NCBI RefSeq assembly: GCF_020010925.1
Contig: NZ_JAGJBZ010000004.1
Coordinates: forward strand, 372,001 to 436,000
DNA: 64,000 nucleotides
DNA from: Streptomyces griseiscabiei
Lineage (GTDB): Bacteria; Actinomycetota; Actinomycetes; Streptomycetales; Streptomycetaceae
Reading direction: 5' to 3'
Positions within the stretch are counted from its first letter, which is position 1. The number at the start of each line of letters is the position of its first letter. Positions 48,918 through 58,623 of this stretch are shown here, piece after piece. The translations under genes and the position numbers were made by a program. The notes under the pieces were generated by a model, which worked only from the letters and a program-made list of their open reading frames with translations, was not told the DNA's origin and ran no database searches.

Positions 48918-50231
48918 ATGGCTGCGCAGACTGCCGCAAACACCACCGAATCCACCGGTTCCCCCGTCTCCACCGGTTCCACGGTAGACCTCGGCCCCGC
49001 CGCCGCGCTGAGCTGTCGTGAGTGCGGGCACCGCGTCCCCCTCGGCCCGGTCTTCGCCTGCGAGGAGTGTTTCGGGCCGCTGGAGATCGCGTACGACTAC
49101 TCCGCGTACGAGACGGAAGCGCTGCGGAAGACGATCGAGTCCGGCCCGGCGAACATCTGGCGGTACGCGCCCCTGCTGCCCGTCCCGGCGGACGTGGCGA
49201 CCAAGCCGAACATCAACCCCGGCTGGACCCAGCTCGTGAAGGCCGACAACCTGGCCGCCGCGCTCGGTGTCGACACCGGCAAGCTCTTCGTCAAGGACGA
49301 CTCCGGCAACCCGACGCACTCCTTCAAGGACCGTGTCGTCGCCCAGGCCCTGGAGGCGGCCCGCGCCTTCGGCTTCACCACCCTCTCCTGCTCCTCCACG
49401 GGCAACCTGGCCGGTGCCGTCGGCGCCGCCGCAGCCCGCGCCGGTTTCCGGTCCTGTGTGTTCATCCCGCACGACCTGGAGCAGGGCAAGGTCGTCATGG
49501 CCGCGGTCTACGGCGGCGAGCTGGTCGGCATCGAGGGCAACTACGACGATGTGAACCGCTTCTGCTCCGAGCTGATCGGCGACCCGGCCGGCGAGGGCTG
49601 GGGCTTCGTCAACGTCAACCTGCGGCCGTACTACGCGGAGGGCTCCAAGACCCTCGCGTACGAGATCTGCGAGCAGCTCGGCTGGCGGCTCCCCGACCAG
49701 CTGGTGGTGCCCATCGCCTCCGGGTCGCAGCTCACGAAGATCGACAAGGGGCTGCAGGAGCTGATCAGGCTCGGGCTCGTCGAGGACAAGCCGTACAAGA
49801 TCTTCGGTGCGCAGGCCGAGGGGTGCTCGCCGGTGTCGGTGGCCTTCAAGGCGGGCCACGACGTCGTACGGCCGCAGAAGCCGAACACCATCGCCAAGTC
49901 GCTCGCGATCGGCAACCCGGCGGACGGGCCGTATGTGCTGGACATCGCGCGGCGGACCGGCGGTGCCGTGGAGGACGTGACGGACGAGCAGGTCGTCGAG
50001 GCGATCAAGCTGCTGGCGCGGACGGAGGGGATCTTCGCGGAGACCGCGGGTGGGGTGACCGTGGGGGTGACGAAGAAGCTGATCGAGGACGGGCTTCTCG
50101 ACCCCACGCTGACGACCGTGGTGCTCAACACGGGCGACGGTCTGAAGACGCTGGACGCGGTGGCCGGTACCGGGCTGACCGCGACCATTCGGCCCAGCCT
50201 GGATTCGTTCCGTGAGGCCGGGCTCGCGTAA
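48918..50231 (+). CDS. thrC: Threonine synthase
   Basis: A 437-residue fold-type II PLP enzyme that converts O-phosphohomoserine to threonine. An N-terminal zinc-ribbon-like pair (CRECG and CEECFGPLEIAYDYS, within residues 34-60) is followed by DSGNPTHSFKDRV with the PLP lysine, SCSSTGNLAGAVGAAAARAG as the phosphate loop, and VLNTGDGLKT at the end. The ATG at 48918 gives the normal start; in-frame GTG 48885 and ATG 48894 would start inside the riboswitch stem. Control by SAM links threonine and methionine branches at phosphohomoserine. Confidence 0.93.
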   Translation: MAAQTAANTTESTGSPVSTGSTVDLGPAAALSCRECGHRVPLGPVFACEECFGPLEIAYDYSAYETEALRKTIESGPANIWRYAPLLPVPADVATKPNINPGWTQLVKADNLAAALGVDTGKLFVKDDSGNPTHSFKDRVVAQALEAARAFGFTTLSCSSTGNLAGAVGAAAARAGFRSCVFIPHDLEQGKVVMAAVYGGELVGIEGNYDDVNRFCSELIGDPAGEGWGFVNVNLRPYYAEGSKTLAYEICEQLGWRLPDQLVVPIASGSQLTKIDKGLQELIRLGLVEDKPYKIFGAQAEGCSPVSVAFKAGHDVVRPQKPNTIAKSLAIGNPADGPYVLDIARRTGGAVEDVTDEQVVEAIKLLARTEGIFAETAGGVTVGVTKKLIEDGLLDPTLTTVVLNTGDGLKTLDAVAGTGLTATIRPSLDSFREAGLA

Positions 50232-50234
50232 GAG

Positions 50235-50255
50235 TTCCCCGCGCCCCTGACAAGC
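50235..50255. repeat. Short remnant of the dispersed repeat
   Basis: GTTCCCCGCGCCCCTGACAA lies 2 bp after the thrC stop. It keeps the repeat core seen at 30280 and 47512 but lacks the inverted partner. Confidence 0.5.
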
Positions 50256-50278
50256 ACATCCTGACCGGAGGTCCCATC

Positions 50279-50554
50279 GTGAGCGTTTCCGTCCGTATCC
50301 CCACCATCCTTCGCACCTACACCGGCGGTCAGGCCGAGGTGAGTGCCGAGGGGGCCACCCTCGCCGAGGTCATCGCCGATCTGGAGAAGAACCACAACGG
50401 GATCGCCGCCCGGGTTCTGGACGATCAGGGCAAACTGCGGCGGTTCGTGAATGTGTACGTCAATGACGACGATGTCCGATTCGAGCAGGGGCTGGAGACG
50501 GCCACGCCGGACGGTGCCGGTGTGTCGATCATTCCCGCGGTCGCCGGTGGCTGA
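50279..50554 (+). CDS. MoaD/ThiS-family sulfur carrier protein
   Basis: A 91-residue ubiquitin-like protein ending in the Gly-Gly needed for thiocarboxylation (AVAGG). SVRIPTILRTYTGGQAEVSAEGATLAEVIADLE is the beta-grasp start and RFVNVYVNDDDVRF the central strand. It resembles CysO-type carriers used in cysteine synthesis from O-phosphoserine, and molybdopterin carriers. The neighbouring PLP gene is a threonine synthase rather than cysM, so the exact pathway is open. GTG start with GGAGG 7 bp upstream; probably co-transcribed with thrC. Confidence 0.87.
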   Translation: MSVSVRIPTILRTYTGGQAEVSAEGATLAEVIADLEKNHNGIAARVLDDQGKLRRFVNVYVNDDDVRFEQGLETATPDGAGVSIIPAVAGG

Positions 50555-50613
50555 CCGCCGGTCAGTACCGGCCGGTAGTAACCGTCGGTAATATTGATTA
50601 CCGAGTGTTCATC

Positions 50614-50652
50614 GAATTGCCCCCTCCGTGAGAGAAGCGGAGGGGGCAATTC
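50614..50652 (+). terminator. Strong hairpin terminator after the sulfur carrier gene
   Basis: Perfect 15-bp arms (GAATTGCCCCCTCCG and complement) with a 9-nt loop, followed by TCT. It ends the thrC operon. Confidence 0.9.
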
Positions 50653-51016
50653 TCTATGGTTGAGCACTGTAGAGTTGGGGAACCCGGTCGGATCACCGTA
50701 GTGATTGCATGCCGGGCGCATATGTGATCGCGCCGCACGCCCTATATGAAGTAGCCAAAGTGTGCAGGCCATTTGCGCATTTCTTCCCTTTTGTGGGGCC
50801 CGACTTGCCCTGAATTCGGACGAATTGTTCGTACATTCCCGACCGGTCGTGTCCAGAATTCTCGTCCGATTGACCTGTTGCAGAGGGCAGTTGGACAGAT
50901 ACATTCGGCCGCGGTCGACGCGTTCCGGCGCACACCCCCAACCGTTGGGGGGTGAGGTCTGACCCGGATCCGCGAAGTGTGGATCTGTGCAAGGGCCAGT
51001 AATAGGGGAGTTAGGC
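50653..51016 (+). promoter_or_regulatory. Long leader and promoter region of the cold-shock gene
   Basis: This 364-bp stretch has no convincing gene and is AT-richer than its surroundings between 50690 and 50910. TTGCAG (50878-50883) and TACATT (50900-50905) are a possible -35/-10 pair with a 16-bp spacer. That would give a leader of about 105 nt, as is common for cold-shock mRNAs. Exact elements are uncertain. Confidence 0.4.
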
Positions 51017-51223
51017 ATGGCTCAGGGCACCGTCAAGTGGTTCAACGCGGAGAAGGGGTACGGCTTCATCGCGGTCGACGGTGGTGCGGATGTATTCGTC
51101 CACTACAGCGCGATCCAGATGGACGGTTACCGCACCCTGGAAGAGGGCCAGCGGGTCGAGTTCGAGATCTCGCAGGGTCAGAAGGGGCCGCAGGCGGACA
51201 TGGTCCGGCTCGCGGCCGGCTGA
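51017..51223 (+). CDS. Cold-shock protein (CspA family)
   Basis: A 68-residue OB-fold nucleic-acid chaperone. The start [23 protein letters not shown] contains RNP1 (KGYGFI) and [10 protein letters not shown] is RNP2. The length and PQADMVRL ending are normal for actinobacterial cold-shock proteins. It binds single-stranded RNA or DNA. GGGGAGTTAGGC precedes the ATG. It is monocistronic, with a hairpin terminator 47 bp past the stop. Confidence 0.96.
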   Translation: MAQGTVKWFNAEKGYGFIAVDGGADVFVHYSAIQMDGYRTLEEGQRVEFEISQGQKGPQADMVRLAAG

Positions 51224-51228
51224 AGTAA

Positions 51229-53199
<1,971 letters not shown>

Positions 53200-53245
53200 T
53201 CGCCCCCGGCCCGTGAGGGCCCGGTCGATCATCGTCCTTCAGTAC

Positions 53246-53285
53246 CGAGGGCGGCACTCCCTGGACGCAGGGGGTGCCGCCCTCG
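53246..53285 (+). terminator. Terminator after groEL2
   Basis: Twelve-base arms (CGAGGGCGGCAC at 53246-53257 and its complement at 53274-53285) lie 47 bp past the groEL2 stop; further inner pairs (TCCC/GGGG) shorten the loop. Confidence 0.85.
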
Positions 53286-53424
53286 GGCGTGTCCGGGGTC
53301 ACAGTGCGCGGGGGTGCGGGGCGGAATTTCCGGGACCCGAGGGGCGGTTGTGCGGAGGGACGCTATATGCGTGCGCATGGAAAGCATCCCCCGCTCCCGT
53401 CTCCCCCCTTCAAGGAGTCCCCAC

Positions 53425-54561
53425 GTGACCACCGCCTCCACCGCCTCCACCGCCTCCTCCCGGGCCGCCGAGATTCTGGCCCGCCCCGTGACGATCAACG
53501 GGCTGACCGTGCCGAACCGGATCGCCATGGCGCCGATGACGCGTGTGTTCTCGCCCGGGGGCGTGCCCGGCGCGGACGTGGCCTCGTACTACGGGCGGCG
53601 GGCCGCCGCGGGCGTCGGGCTGATCGTGACCGAGGGGACGTACGTCGGGCACGAGACGGCCGGTGACCTCGACGGGGTGCCCCGGTTCGCCGGGGAGGAG
53701 CAGCTCGCCGGGTGGGCGAAGGTCGCGGAGGCCGTGCACGCCGGGGGCGGCACGATCGTCCCGCAGCTGTGGCACATCGGGACCGTCCGGCAGCAGGGCA
53801 AGCTCTTCCCCGAGGCCCCCGTCCTCGGCCCGTCCGGGCTGCGGCCCGACGGCACCGAGGCGGCCGGCGGCCGGGCCATGACCCAGGCCGACATCGACGA
53901 GGTCGTCGAGGCCTTCGCCAAGTCCGCCGCCGAGGCCGAGCGCATCGGCATGGACGGCGTCGAGATCCACGGCGCCCACGGCTACCTCATCGACCAGTTC
54001 CTCTGGGCGGGCACCAACCGCCGCACCGACGCCTACGGCGGTGACCTCGTCGCCCGTACGAAGTTCGCGGCGGAGGTCGTGGCGGCCGTACGGGACTCGG
54101 TGTCGGCCGACTTCCCCGTGATCTTCCGCTACTCGCAGTGGAAGCAGGAGGCGTACGACGCGCGCCTCGCCGAGACGCCCGAGGAGCTGGAGGCGCTGCT
54201 GAACCCGCTGGTGGCGGCCGGTGTCGACGCGTTCCACGCATCCACGCGCCGCTACTGGCAGGCGGAGTTCGAGGGGTCCGAGCTGAACCTCGCGGGCTGG
54301 ACGAAGAAGCTCACCGGCAAGCCCACCATCACGGTCGGCTCGGTCGGTCTGGACGGGGAGTTCCTCGCCGCGTTCGCCGGTGAGGGCGCGACGCTGAAGG
54401 GGATCGACGACCTGCTGAACGGTCTGGAGGCCGAGGAGTACGACCTCGTCGCCGTGGGCCGCGCGCTGCTCCAGGACCCCGAGTGGGCGGCGAAGGTGCT
54501 CGACGGCCGCTTCGGCGAGCTGAAGGCGTTCGAGCCGGCGGCGCTGGGGTCGCTCAGCTGA
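53425..54561 (+). CDS. NADH:flavin oxidoreductase, Old Yellow Enzyme family
   Basis: A 378-residue FMN (beta/alpha)8 barrel. PVTINGLTVPNRIAMAPMTRVFSPGG is the typical start, VPQLWHIGTVRQQG contributes to FMN binding, and GVEIHGAHGYLIDQFLWAGTNRRTDAYGG is the strongly conserved barrel segment. RYWQAEFEGSELNLAGWTKKLTG and VAVGRALLQDPEWA end the fold. It reduces activated alkenes such as enones using NAD(P)H. A GTG at 53425 preceded by AAGGAG is preferred over a further upstream open frame. Three ACCGCCTCC repeats encode TASTASTAS at the N-terminus. Confidence 0.92.
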   Translation: MTTASTASTASSRAAEILARPVTINGLTVPNRIAMAPMTRVFSPGGVPGADVASYYGRRAAAGVGLIVTEGTYVGHETAGDLDGVPRFAGEEQLAGWAKVAEAVHAGGGTIVPQLWHIGTVRQQGKLFPEAPVLGPSGLRPDGTEAAGGRAMTQADIDEVVEAFAKSAAEAERIGMDGVEIHGAHGYLIDQFLWAGTNRRTDAYGGDLVARTKFAAEVVAAVRDSVSADFPVIFRYSQWKQEAYDARLAETPEELEALLNPLVAAGVDAFHASTRRYWQAEFEGSELNLAGWTKKLTGKPTITVGSVGLDGEFLAAFAGEGATLKGIDDLLNGLEAEEYDLVAVGRALLQDPEWAAKVLDGRFGELKAFEPAALGSLS

Positions 54562-54596
54562 GGCCGGGAACCCCGCGGGGGTCGACCTCAGTTGAT

Positions 54597-54630
54597 TGAT
54601 TCAGGCAAGCTTATGGATGGGCCTGAATCA
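54597..54630. promoter_or_regulatory. Inverted repeat upstream of the carboxylesterase
   Basis: TGATTCAGGC (54597-54606) and GCCTGAATCA (54621-54630) are perfect 10-bp arms around a 14-bp spacer containing CTTATGG. The size suits a TetR- or GntR-type operator in the promoter of the esterase gene, 38 bp downstream. No regulator gene of those families is adjacent. Confidence 0.6.
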
Positions 54631-54667
54631 GCCGGGCGCCCGTGCGCCCGGCAGTGAGGAGTCGACG

Positions 54668-56218
54668 ATGGCGGCAGTTGACAGTCTTGTCGTACGCACC
54701 GCGGCCGGTGCCGTGCGGGGCCGGGCGGAGGACGGGCTCACCGTCTTCCGGGGCATCCCGTTCGCCGAACCCCCGGTGGGGGAGGCCCGGTTCGCGGCGC
54801 CCCGGCCGGTGTCCGCGTGGGAGGGGACCCGGGAGGCGTACGCCTTCGGGCCGCCGCCCCCGCAGGACCTGGGCATCCAGGGTCGTACGGGCACACTGGA
54901 CGCGCCCACCGGCGACGACTGGCTGACCGTCAACGTCTGGACGCCCGACGCGGACCCGGCCGCCCGCCGCCCGGTGATGGTGTGGATCTACGGCGGCGCC
55001 TACAAGCTCGGCCACTCCGGCAGCCCCGGCTACGACGCGCGGCATCTCGCGCGCGCCGGTGACCTGGTCGTCGTCACCTTCAACCACCGCGTCGGCATCG
55101 AGGGGTTCGCGAGCCTCGACGGGGCGCCCGCGAACCGGGGGCTGCTGGACCAGGTCGCCGCGCTGGAGTGGGTGCGGGACAACATCACCGCGTTCGGCGG
55201 GGACCCCGGGCAGGTCACGGTCTTCGGGGAGTCGGCGGGCGCGGGGTCGGTCGCCTCGCTGCTGGCCATGCCGCGCGCCCGGGGCCTGTTCCGGCGGGCC
55301 ATCGCGCAGAGCGTGCCCGGCACGTTCTTCTCCGACGCGCTCGCCCGGGACATCGCGGCCGAGATCGCCAAGGAGGCCGGGCTGCCCCCGACGGCCGCCG
55401 CGCTGTCCGCCGTCGACCCGCGCCGGCTCACCTCGGCGGGCGAGGCGCTGGGCGCGAGGATGGCGCGGTACGAGGACCGCTGGGGCCAGGCGGCGCCCAC
55501 GGTCACGCCGTTCTCGCCGGTCGTCGACGGGGAGATACTGCCCCGCACGCCCTGGGAGGCGCTCGCGGCGGGCGAGGCCCGGGACGTGGAGCTGATGGTC
55601 GGTCACAACCGTGACGAGTTCCAGCTGTTCCTGGTCCTCGGCGGGCAGCTCGACAGGATCGGCGAGGACCGGGCTGACTGGGCGCTGCGGATGTTCGCGC
55701 CGGGCCCGGACGGCGCGCGCGCCTATCGCGCGGCCTACCCGGACGCCACGCCGAGCGCGCTCTACGCCCGCGTGCAGACGGACTGGCTGTTCAACATGCC
55801 CACCCTGCATCTGGCCGAGGCGCAGCTCGCGGGTGGCGGCCGGGCGCACGTCTACGAACTGACCTGGCCGGCCCCGGGCTACGGAGGTGTGCTCGGCGCG
55901 TGCCACGGCCTGGACATCCCGCTGCTGTTCGGTACGTACGAGGCGGACCTCGGCAATCTGCTGTTCGCGGGCAGCGGGGTCCCGCCGGAGGCCAAGGCGC
56001 TCACGGACCAGTTCCAGACGGCGTGGACGGCGTTCGCGCGGACGGGGGAGCCGGGGTGGCCGGCGTACGAGACGGCAGGTGACGGCGGGGGCGACAGTGG
56101 GGACGGGGTCCGGCTGACGCGGGTGCTGGATGTGGAGCCCGAGGTGAGGCCGTATCCGGACGAGGTCTCGCGGCGGCTGTGGGAGGGGCACGAGTTCGCG
56201 GCGCTGCCGCTGCGCTGA
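54668..56218 (+). CDS. Type-B carboxylesterase
   Basis: A 516-residue alpha/beta hydrolase of the carboxylesterase/para-nitrobenzyl esterase family. FRGIPFAEPPVGEARFAAP is the family start, VWIYGGAYKLGHSG the oxyanion segment, and VFGESAGAGS holds the nucleophile serine near residue 196. CHGLDIPLLFG supplies the catalytic histidine. There is no signal peptide, so it is cytoplasmic. It acts on uncharged esters. An inverted repeat upstream suggests inducible control. Confidence 0.92.
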   Translation: MAAVDSLVVRTAAGAVRGRAEDGLTVFRGIPFAEPPVGEARFAAPRPVSAWEGTREAYAFGPPPPQDLGIQGRTGTLDAPTGDDWLTVNVWTPDADPAARRPVMVWIYGGAYKLGHSGSPGYDARHLARAGDLVVVTFNHRVGIEGFASLDGAPANRGLLDQVAALEWVRDNITAFGGDPGQVTVFGESAGAGSVASLLAMPRARGLFRRAIAQSVPGTFFSDALARDIAAEIAKEAGLPPTAAALSAVDPRRLTSAGEALGARMARYEDRWGQAAPTVTPFSPVVDGEILPRTPWEALAAGEARDVELMVGHNRDEFQLFLVLGGQLDRIGEDRADWALRMFAPGPDGARAYRAAYPDATPSALYARVQTDWLFNMPTLHLAEAQLAGGGRAHVYELTWPAPGYGGVLGACHGLDIPLLFGTYEADLGNLLFAGSGVPPEAKALTDQFQTAWTAFARTGEPGWPAYETAGDGGGDSGDGVRLTRVLDVEPEVRPYPDEVSRRLWEGHEFAALPLR

Positions 56219-56232
56219 GCGGGACGGCCGGG

Positions 56233-57162
56233 TCAGCCGGCGTGGGCGTGGGGGCGTGGGGACGGTTGTTGTGACATCGCCGCACGGATCTGGGCCGCGT
56301 GGGTGTGGACCGCCGTGGCTGGGAGGGGCGCGTTGGGGCGGGTGGGGGCGCGCTCGCCCCGGCACGCGCCGCAGACGCCGCCCGGGAGGGCTTCCGGGCG
56401 GCCCGGGGCGCGGCAGTGGGCGCATTCGAGCATGCGGAGGGGTGGGGGTGGGGTCGGTTCCGGTTCGGGGTTCCGTACCTGTACCGGTTCTGGTTCCGGC
56501 GGGAGTTTGTCGCGCAGGCGGGTGCGGATGAGGGCCGCCGGGCTGTGGACGGGGGTGGGCAGGCCGGCGGTCAGGGCCCGTCGGATGTGCTCCTCGGTGG
56601 CGCCGCGCTCGAACCACGGGGTCAGCAGCGGTGCCAGGGCCACGCAGTCGGCCTGGGAGAGCGACAGGGCCGGGGTCGTACGGCCGAGGGCCGCGAGGAG
56701 GATCACGGCGCGGGAGCGGGTGGGCGGCGGTTTGTACGACTCCTCGGGTACGTCACCCCGCGTGAAGCTCGCCCACCAGGTGTCGTCCCGCGCGGTCCGG
56801 GTGAACCACGTTCGGGTGATCCAGTGCGAGGTGCCCGACTTGGCGGTCAGGTGTTCGCGTCCTCTCCTCAAGTGCCCCGCGTCCTGGAGCCTGTTGAGGG
56901 CGGTCCGCAGCGCGCACTGGCCGTACGGCAGCTCCTTGGCCAGTGTCTTTACGCTGATGTCGGCGCCGTCGGGGAGGCGGTCGAGGTATGCGGCGATGGC
57001 TGCTTCGCGGGGCGGGAGGTCGGCGAAGTCATGGGCCGTCCGGGGGAGTTGTCCGGGGGCGGTGCGTTTGCCGTAGCCGGGGGCGGCGAGGGGGTGGGGG
57101 TGCGGAGGGTGCGGGTCCGCGTGCGCGGGCAGAGCGGCGCCACTAAGGTTGGCATCAGCCAT
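56233..57162 (-). CDS. Winged-helix-like protein with zinc-ribbon-type C-terminus
   Basis: A 309-residue protein of a type I recall as common in Streptomyces. Residues 45-100 (PPREAAIAAYLDRLPDGADISVKTLAKELPYGQCALRTALNRLQDAGHLRRGRE) read as a MarR-like winged helix. The middle is helical, and LECAHCRAPGRPEALPGGVCGACRGE near residue 250 has four cysteines in a zinc-ribbon arrangement. The N-terminus is His/Pro-rich. It is probably a DNA-binding protein of unknown target. A conserved-looking hairpin leader precedes it. Confidence 0.7.
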   Translation of the reverse strand: MADANLSGAALPAHADPHPPHPHPLAAPGYGKRTAPGQLPRTAHDFADLPPREAAIAAYLDRLPDGADISVKTLAKELPYGQCALRTALNRLQDAGHLRRGREHLTAKSGTSHWITRTWFTRTARDDTWWASFTRGDVPEESYKPPPTRSRAVILLAALGRTTPALSLSQADCVALAPLLTPWFERGATEEHIRRALTAGLPTPVHSPAALIRTRLRDKLPPEPEPVQVRNPEPEPTPPPPLRMLECAHCRAPGRPEALPGGVCGACRGERAPTRPNAPLPATAVHTHAAQIRAAMSQQPSPRPHAHAG

Positions 57163-57195
57163 GGGATCGAACTCGTCTTTCGATCTTGTAGGTCA

Positions 57196-57231
57196 AGCCC
57201 CCGCAGGTGTTGGTAGCACCGGGCGGGGGCT
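57196..57231 (-). promoter_or_regulatory. Hairpin leader of the winged-helix gene
   Basis: Nine-base arms AGCCCCCGC and GCGGGGGCT enclose an inner potential hairpin GGTGCTACCAACACC on the minus strand, about 35 bp before the ATG. It could be an RNA leader structure or a terminator/attenuator. The remaining sequence to 57396 on the other side holds the promoter of the divergent gene. Confidence 0.5.
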
Positions 57232-57396
57232 GTTTTGTCTGCGGGCACCGTATCAGCATCGTCACCGTGCGTGGCAAGTCGAACGCGGCAAGTCAACTCG
57301 CCGGGTGGGAGGGTGGGTTGAGGCCCATCTCCCATTCCTTGAAAAGAGGGCTCGATGCTGGAGACTTGAGCTTCGGGGATGCATTCGGGGGTGCTG

Positions 57397-58017
57397 ATGG
57401 GCGACAGACGTGTGCGGAAGATGTTGCGGAAGATGGAGAGCGGGGAGCCCGTACGGCTGGTGTACGGCATGTCGACGATGAAGGGGCTCAGCCGGCTCGC
57501 CTTCGTCGCCGGGCAGTTCGGGTACGAGTACGCGGACCTCAACATCGCGGCCGACAACAAGATGTCGTTGAGCATCGTGCCCGACCCGAGCCCCGAGGGT
57601 CGGGAGCGTGCCGCGCGGAACCGGGCGCGTTATCCCGACGCGCGGGACGGGGGCGCGTTGCCGCCCGTCGTGCCCGAGGAGGCCGAACTCCTCAGGGCCC
57701 GCATGGTGTTCGACCTGGGCCATCAGTACACGGACAAGCAGCGGGCGGCCCTCGCGGGGTTCGGCTTCACCGGGCTGTCCGTCGGCCTCGGGCTCGCGTT
57801 CGCGGACAGCGGCCTCGGGTTCGCCGTCGGGGGCGGCAGCTGGGCCGTGTTCATGGCGTTCACGTGGTTCGGGCTCGGCGCGAACCGTCGTCGCAACGTC
57901 GAGTACACCGCCCGCCTGGAGGCCGCCGGTTTCACGCCGACGACCGACCAGGGCGGGCGGCTGCGGTACCTGCCACCGGGGAGACAGCTGCCGGGGCACG
58001 GCAACCCGTTCGCCTAG
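57397..58017 (+). CDS. Hypothetical membrane protein (about 206 aa)
   Basis: The N-terminal half is soluble and charged (RLVYGMSTMKGLSRLAFVAGQFGYEYADLNIAADNKMSL). Two adjacent hydrophobic stretches around residues 118-155 (ALAGFGFTGLSVGLGLAF and GGGSWAVFMAFTWFGLGA) form a membrane hairpin, and the tail is cytoplasmic. No domain is recognised. GGGGGTG precedes the ATG at 57397; an ATG at 57379 would add six residues. Neighbours do not suggest a role. Confidence 0.6.
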   Translation: MGDRRVRKMLRKMESGEPVRLVYGMSTMKGLSRLAFVAGQFGYEYADLNIAADNKMSLSIVPDPSPEGRERAARNRARYPDARDGGALPPVVPEEAELLRARMVFDLGHQYTDKQRAALAGFGFTGLSVGLGLAFADSGLGFAVGGGSWAVFMAFTWFGLGANRRRNVEYTARLEAAGFTPTTDQGGRLRYLPPGRQLPGHGNPFA

Positions 58018-58029
58018 CGGCCAGGGGGC

Positions 58030-58355
58030 TCAGCCCATGCTCTTCGCACCGTCCAGGGCTTCGCGGATGATGTCCGCGTGACCGGCGTGCTGGGCGGTCT
58101 CGCCCGCGACGCGTTCAGGTCGGGCAGCGTGGCGACGAGTGCGTCGGTGCGGTCGCTCACCTCGGCGTACTCCGCGAGTACGCCGGTCAGCGTCTCGCCG
58201 GGCAGCATCCGGAACTCGTCGGCGCGCTTCGCCCAGTCCGCCTCGGTCAGCTCGGTGAAGTCGGGCATCGTCGAGGGCCCGTCCACGATGAACGCGGCCC
58301 AGCCCCGCTCCACCGCCGTGACGTGCCTGATCAGACCGCCGGGCCTCTTGGGCGA
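58030..58355 (-). pseudogene. DinB/DUF664-family gene remnant, truncated and frameshifted
   Basis: Read on the minus strand, the piece gives SPKRPGGLIRHVTAVERGWAAF and continues to LVATLPDLNASR, the middle of a DinB/DUF664-type metal-binding protein. After that the frame is lost. A one-base shift restores ETAQHAGHADIIREALDGAKSMG and a stop at 58030, the normal C-terminus. The expected segment between these parts (about 25-30 residues in relatives, from memory) seems deleted. The N-terminal half is missing, and the remnant starts 2 bp from the DUF397 stop. It cannot make a working protein. Confidence 0.78.
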
Positions 58356-58356
58356 G

Positions 58357-58623
58357 TCAGTCGCGCTTCAGGTCTTCGACGAACGAGACCCAGGCCTCCG
58401 GCCGGAACACGAGCGCCGGGCCGGGGTTTTTGGAGTCCCGCACGGGGATGTGGGGGCGGTGGGGGTGGGCGACGGTGGCTTCGAGGCAGTTGCCGCCGTC
58501 GCCACCGCTGTGCGTCGACTTGCGCCAGCGGGCGACTTCCAGACAGTCGTCATTCGCGCTGCCGCTGTAGCTCGACTTGTGCCATGCGGCGCCGCTCAGG
58601 TCGCGCTCATGGAAGTTCTTCAT
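58357..58623 (-). CDS. DUF397 protein with duplicated N-terminal motif
   Basis: An 88-residue protein. It carries the DUF397 signature twice: WHKSSYSGSANDDCLEVA near residues 14-31, then WRKSTHSGGDGGNCLEAT, followed by the usual VRDSKNPGPALVFRPEAWVSFVEDLK. DUF397 proteins are small partners of the XRE/DUF5753 regulators encoded next to them, as in the WhiJ/BldB-associated systems of Streptomyces. Its start overlaps the end of the regulator gene by 17 bp, so translation is probably coupled. Confidence 0.88.
   Translation of the reverse strand: MKNFHERDLSGAAWHKSSYSGSANDDCLEVARWRKSTHSGGDGGNCLEATVAHPHRPHIPVRDSKNPGPALVFRPEAWVSFVEDLKRD

Noticed and set aside
50585..50602. CGGTAA-N6-TTACCG palindrome after the sulfur carrier gene as a promoter operator
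   Set aside because: It lies just before the operon's terminator with no downstream gene for more than 400 bp, so a regulatory role is not supported.
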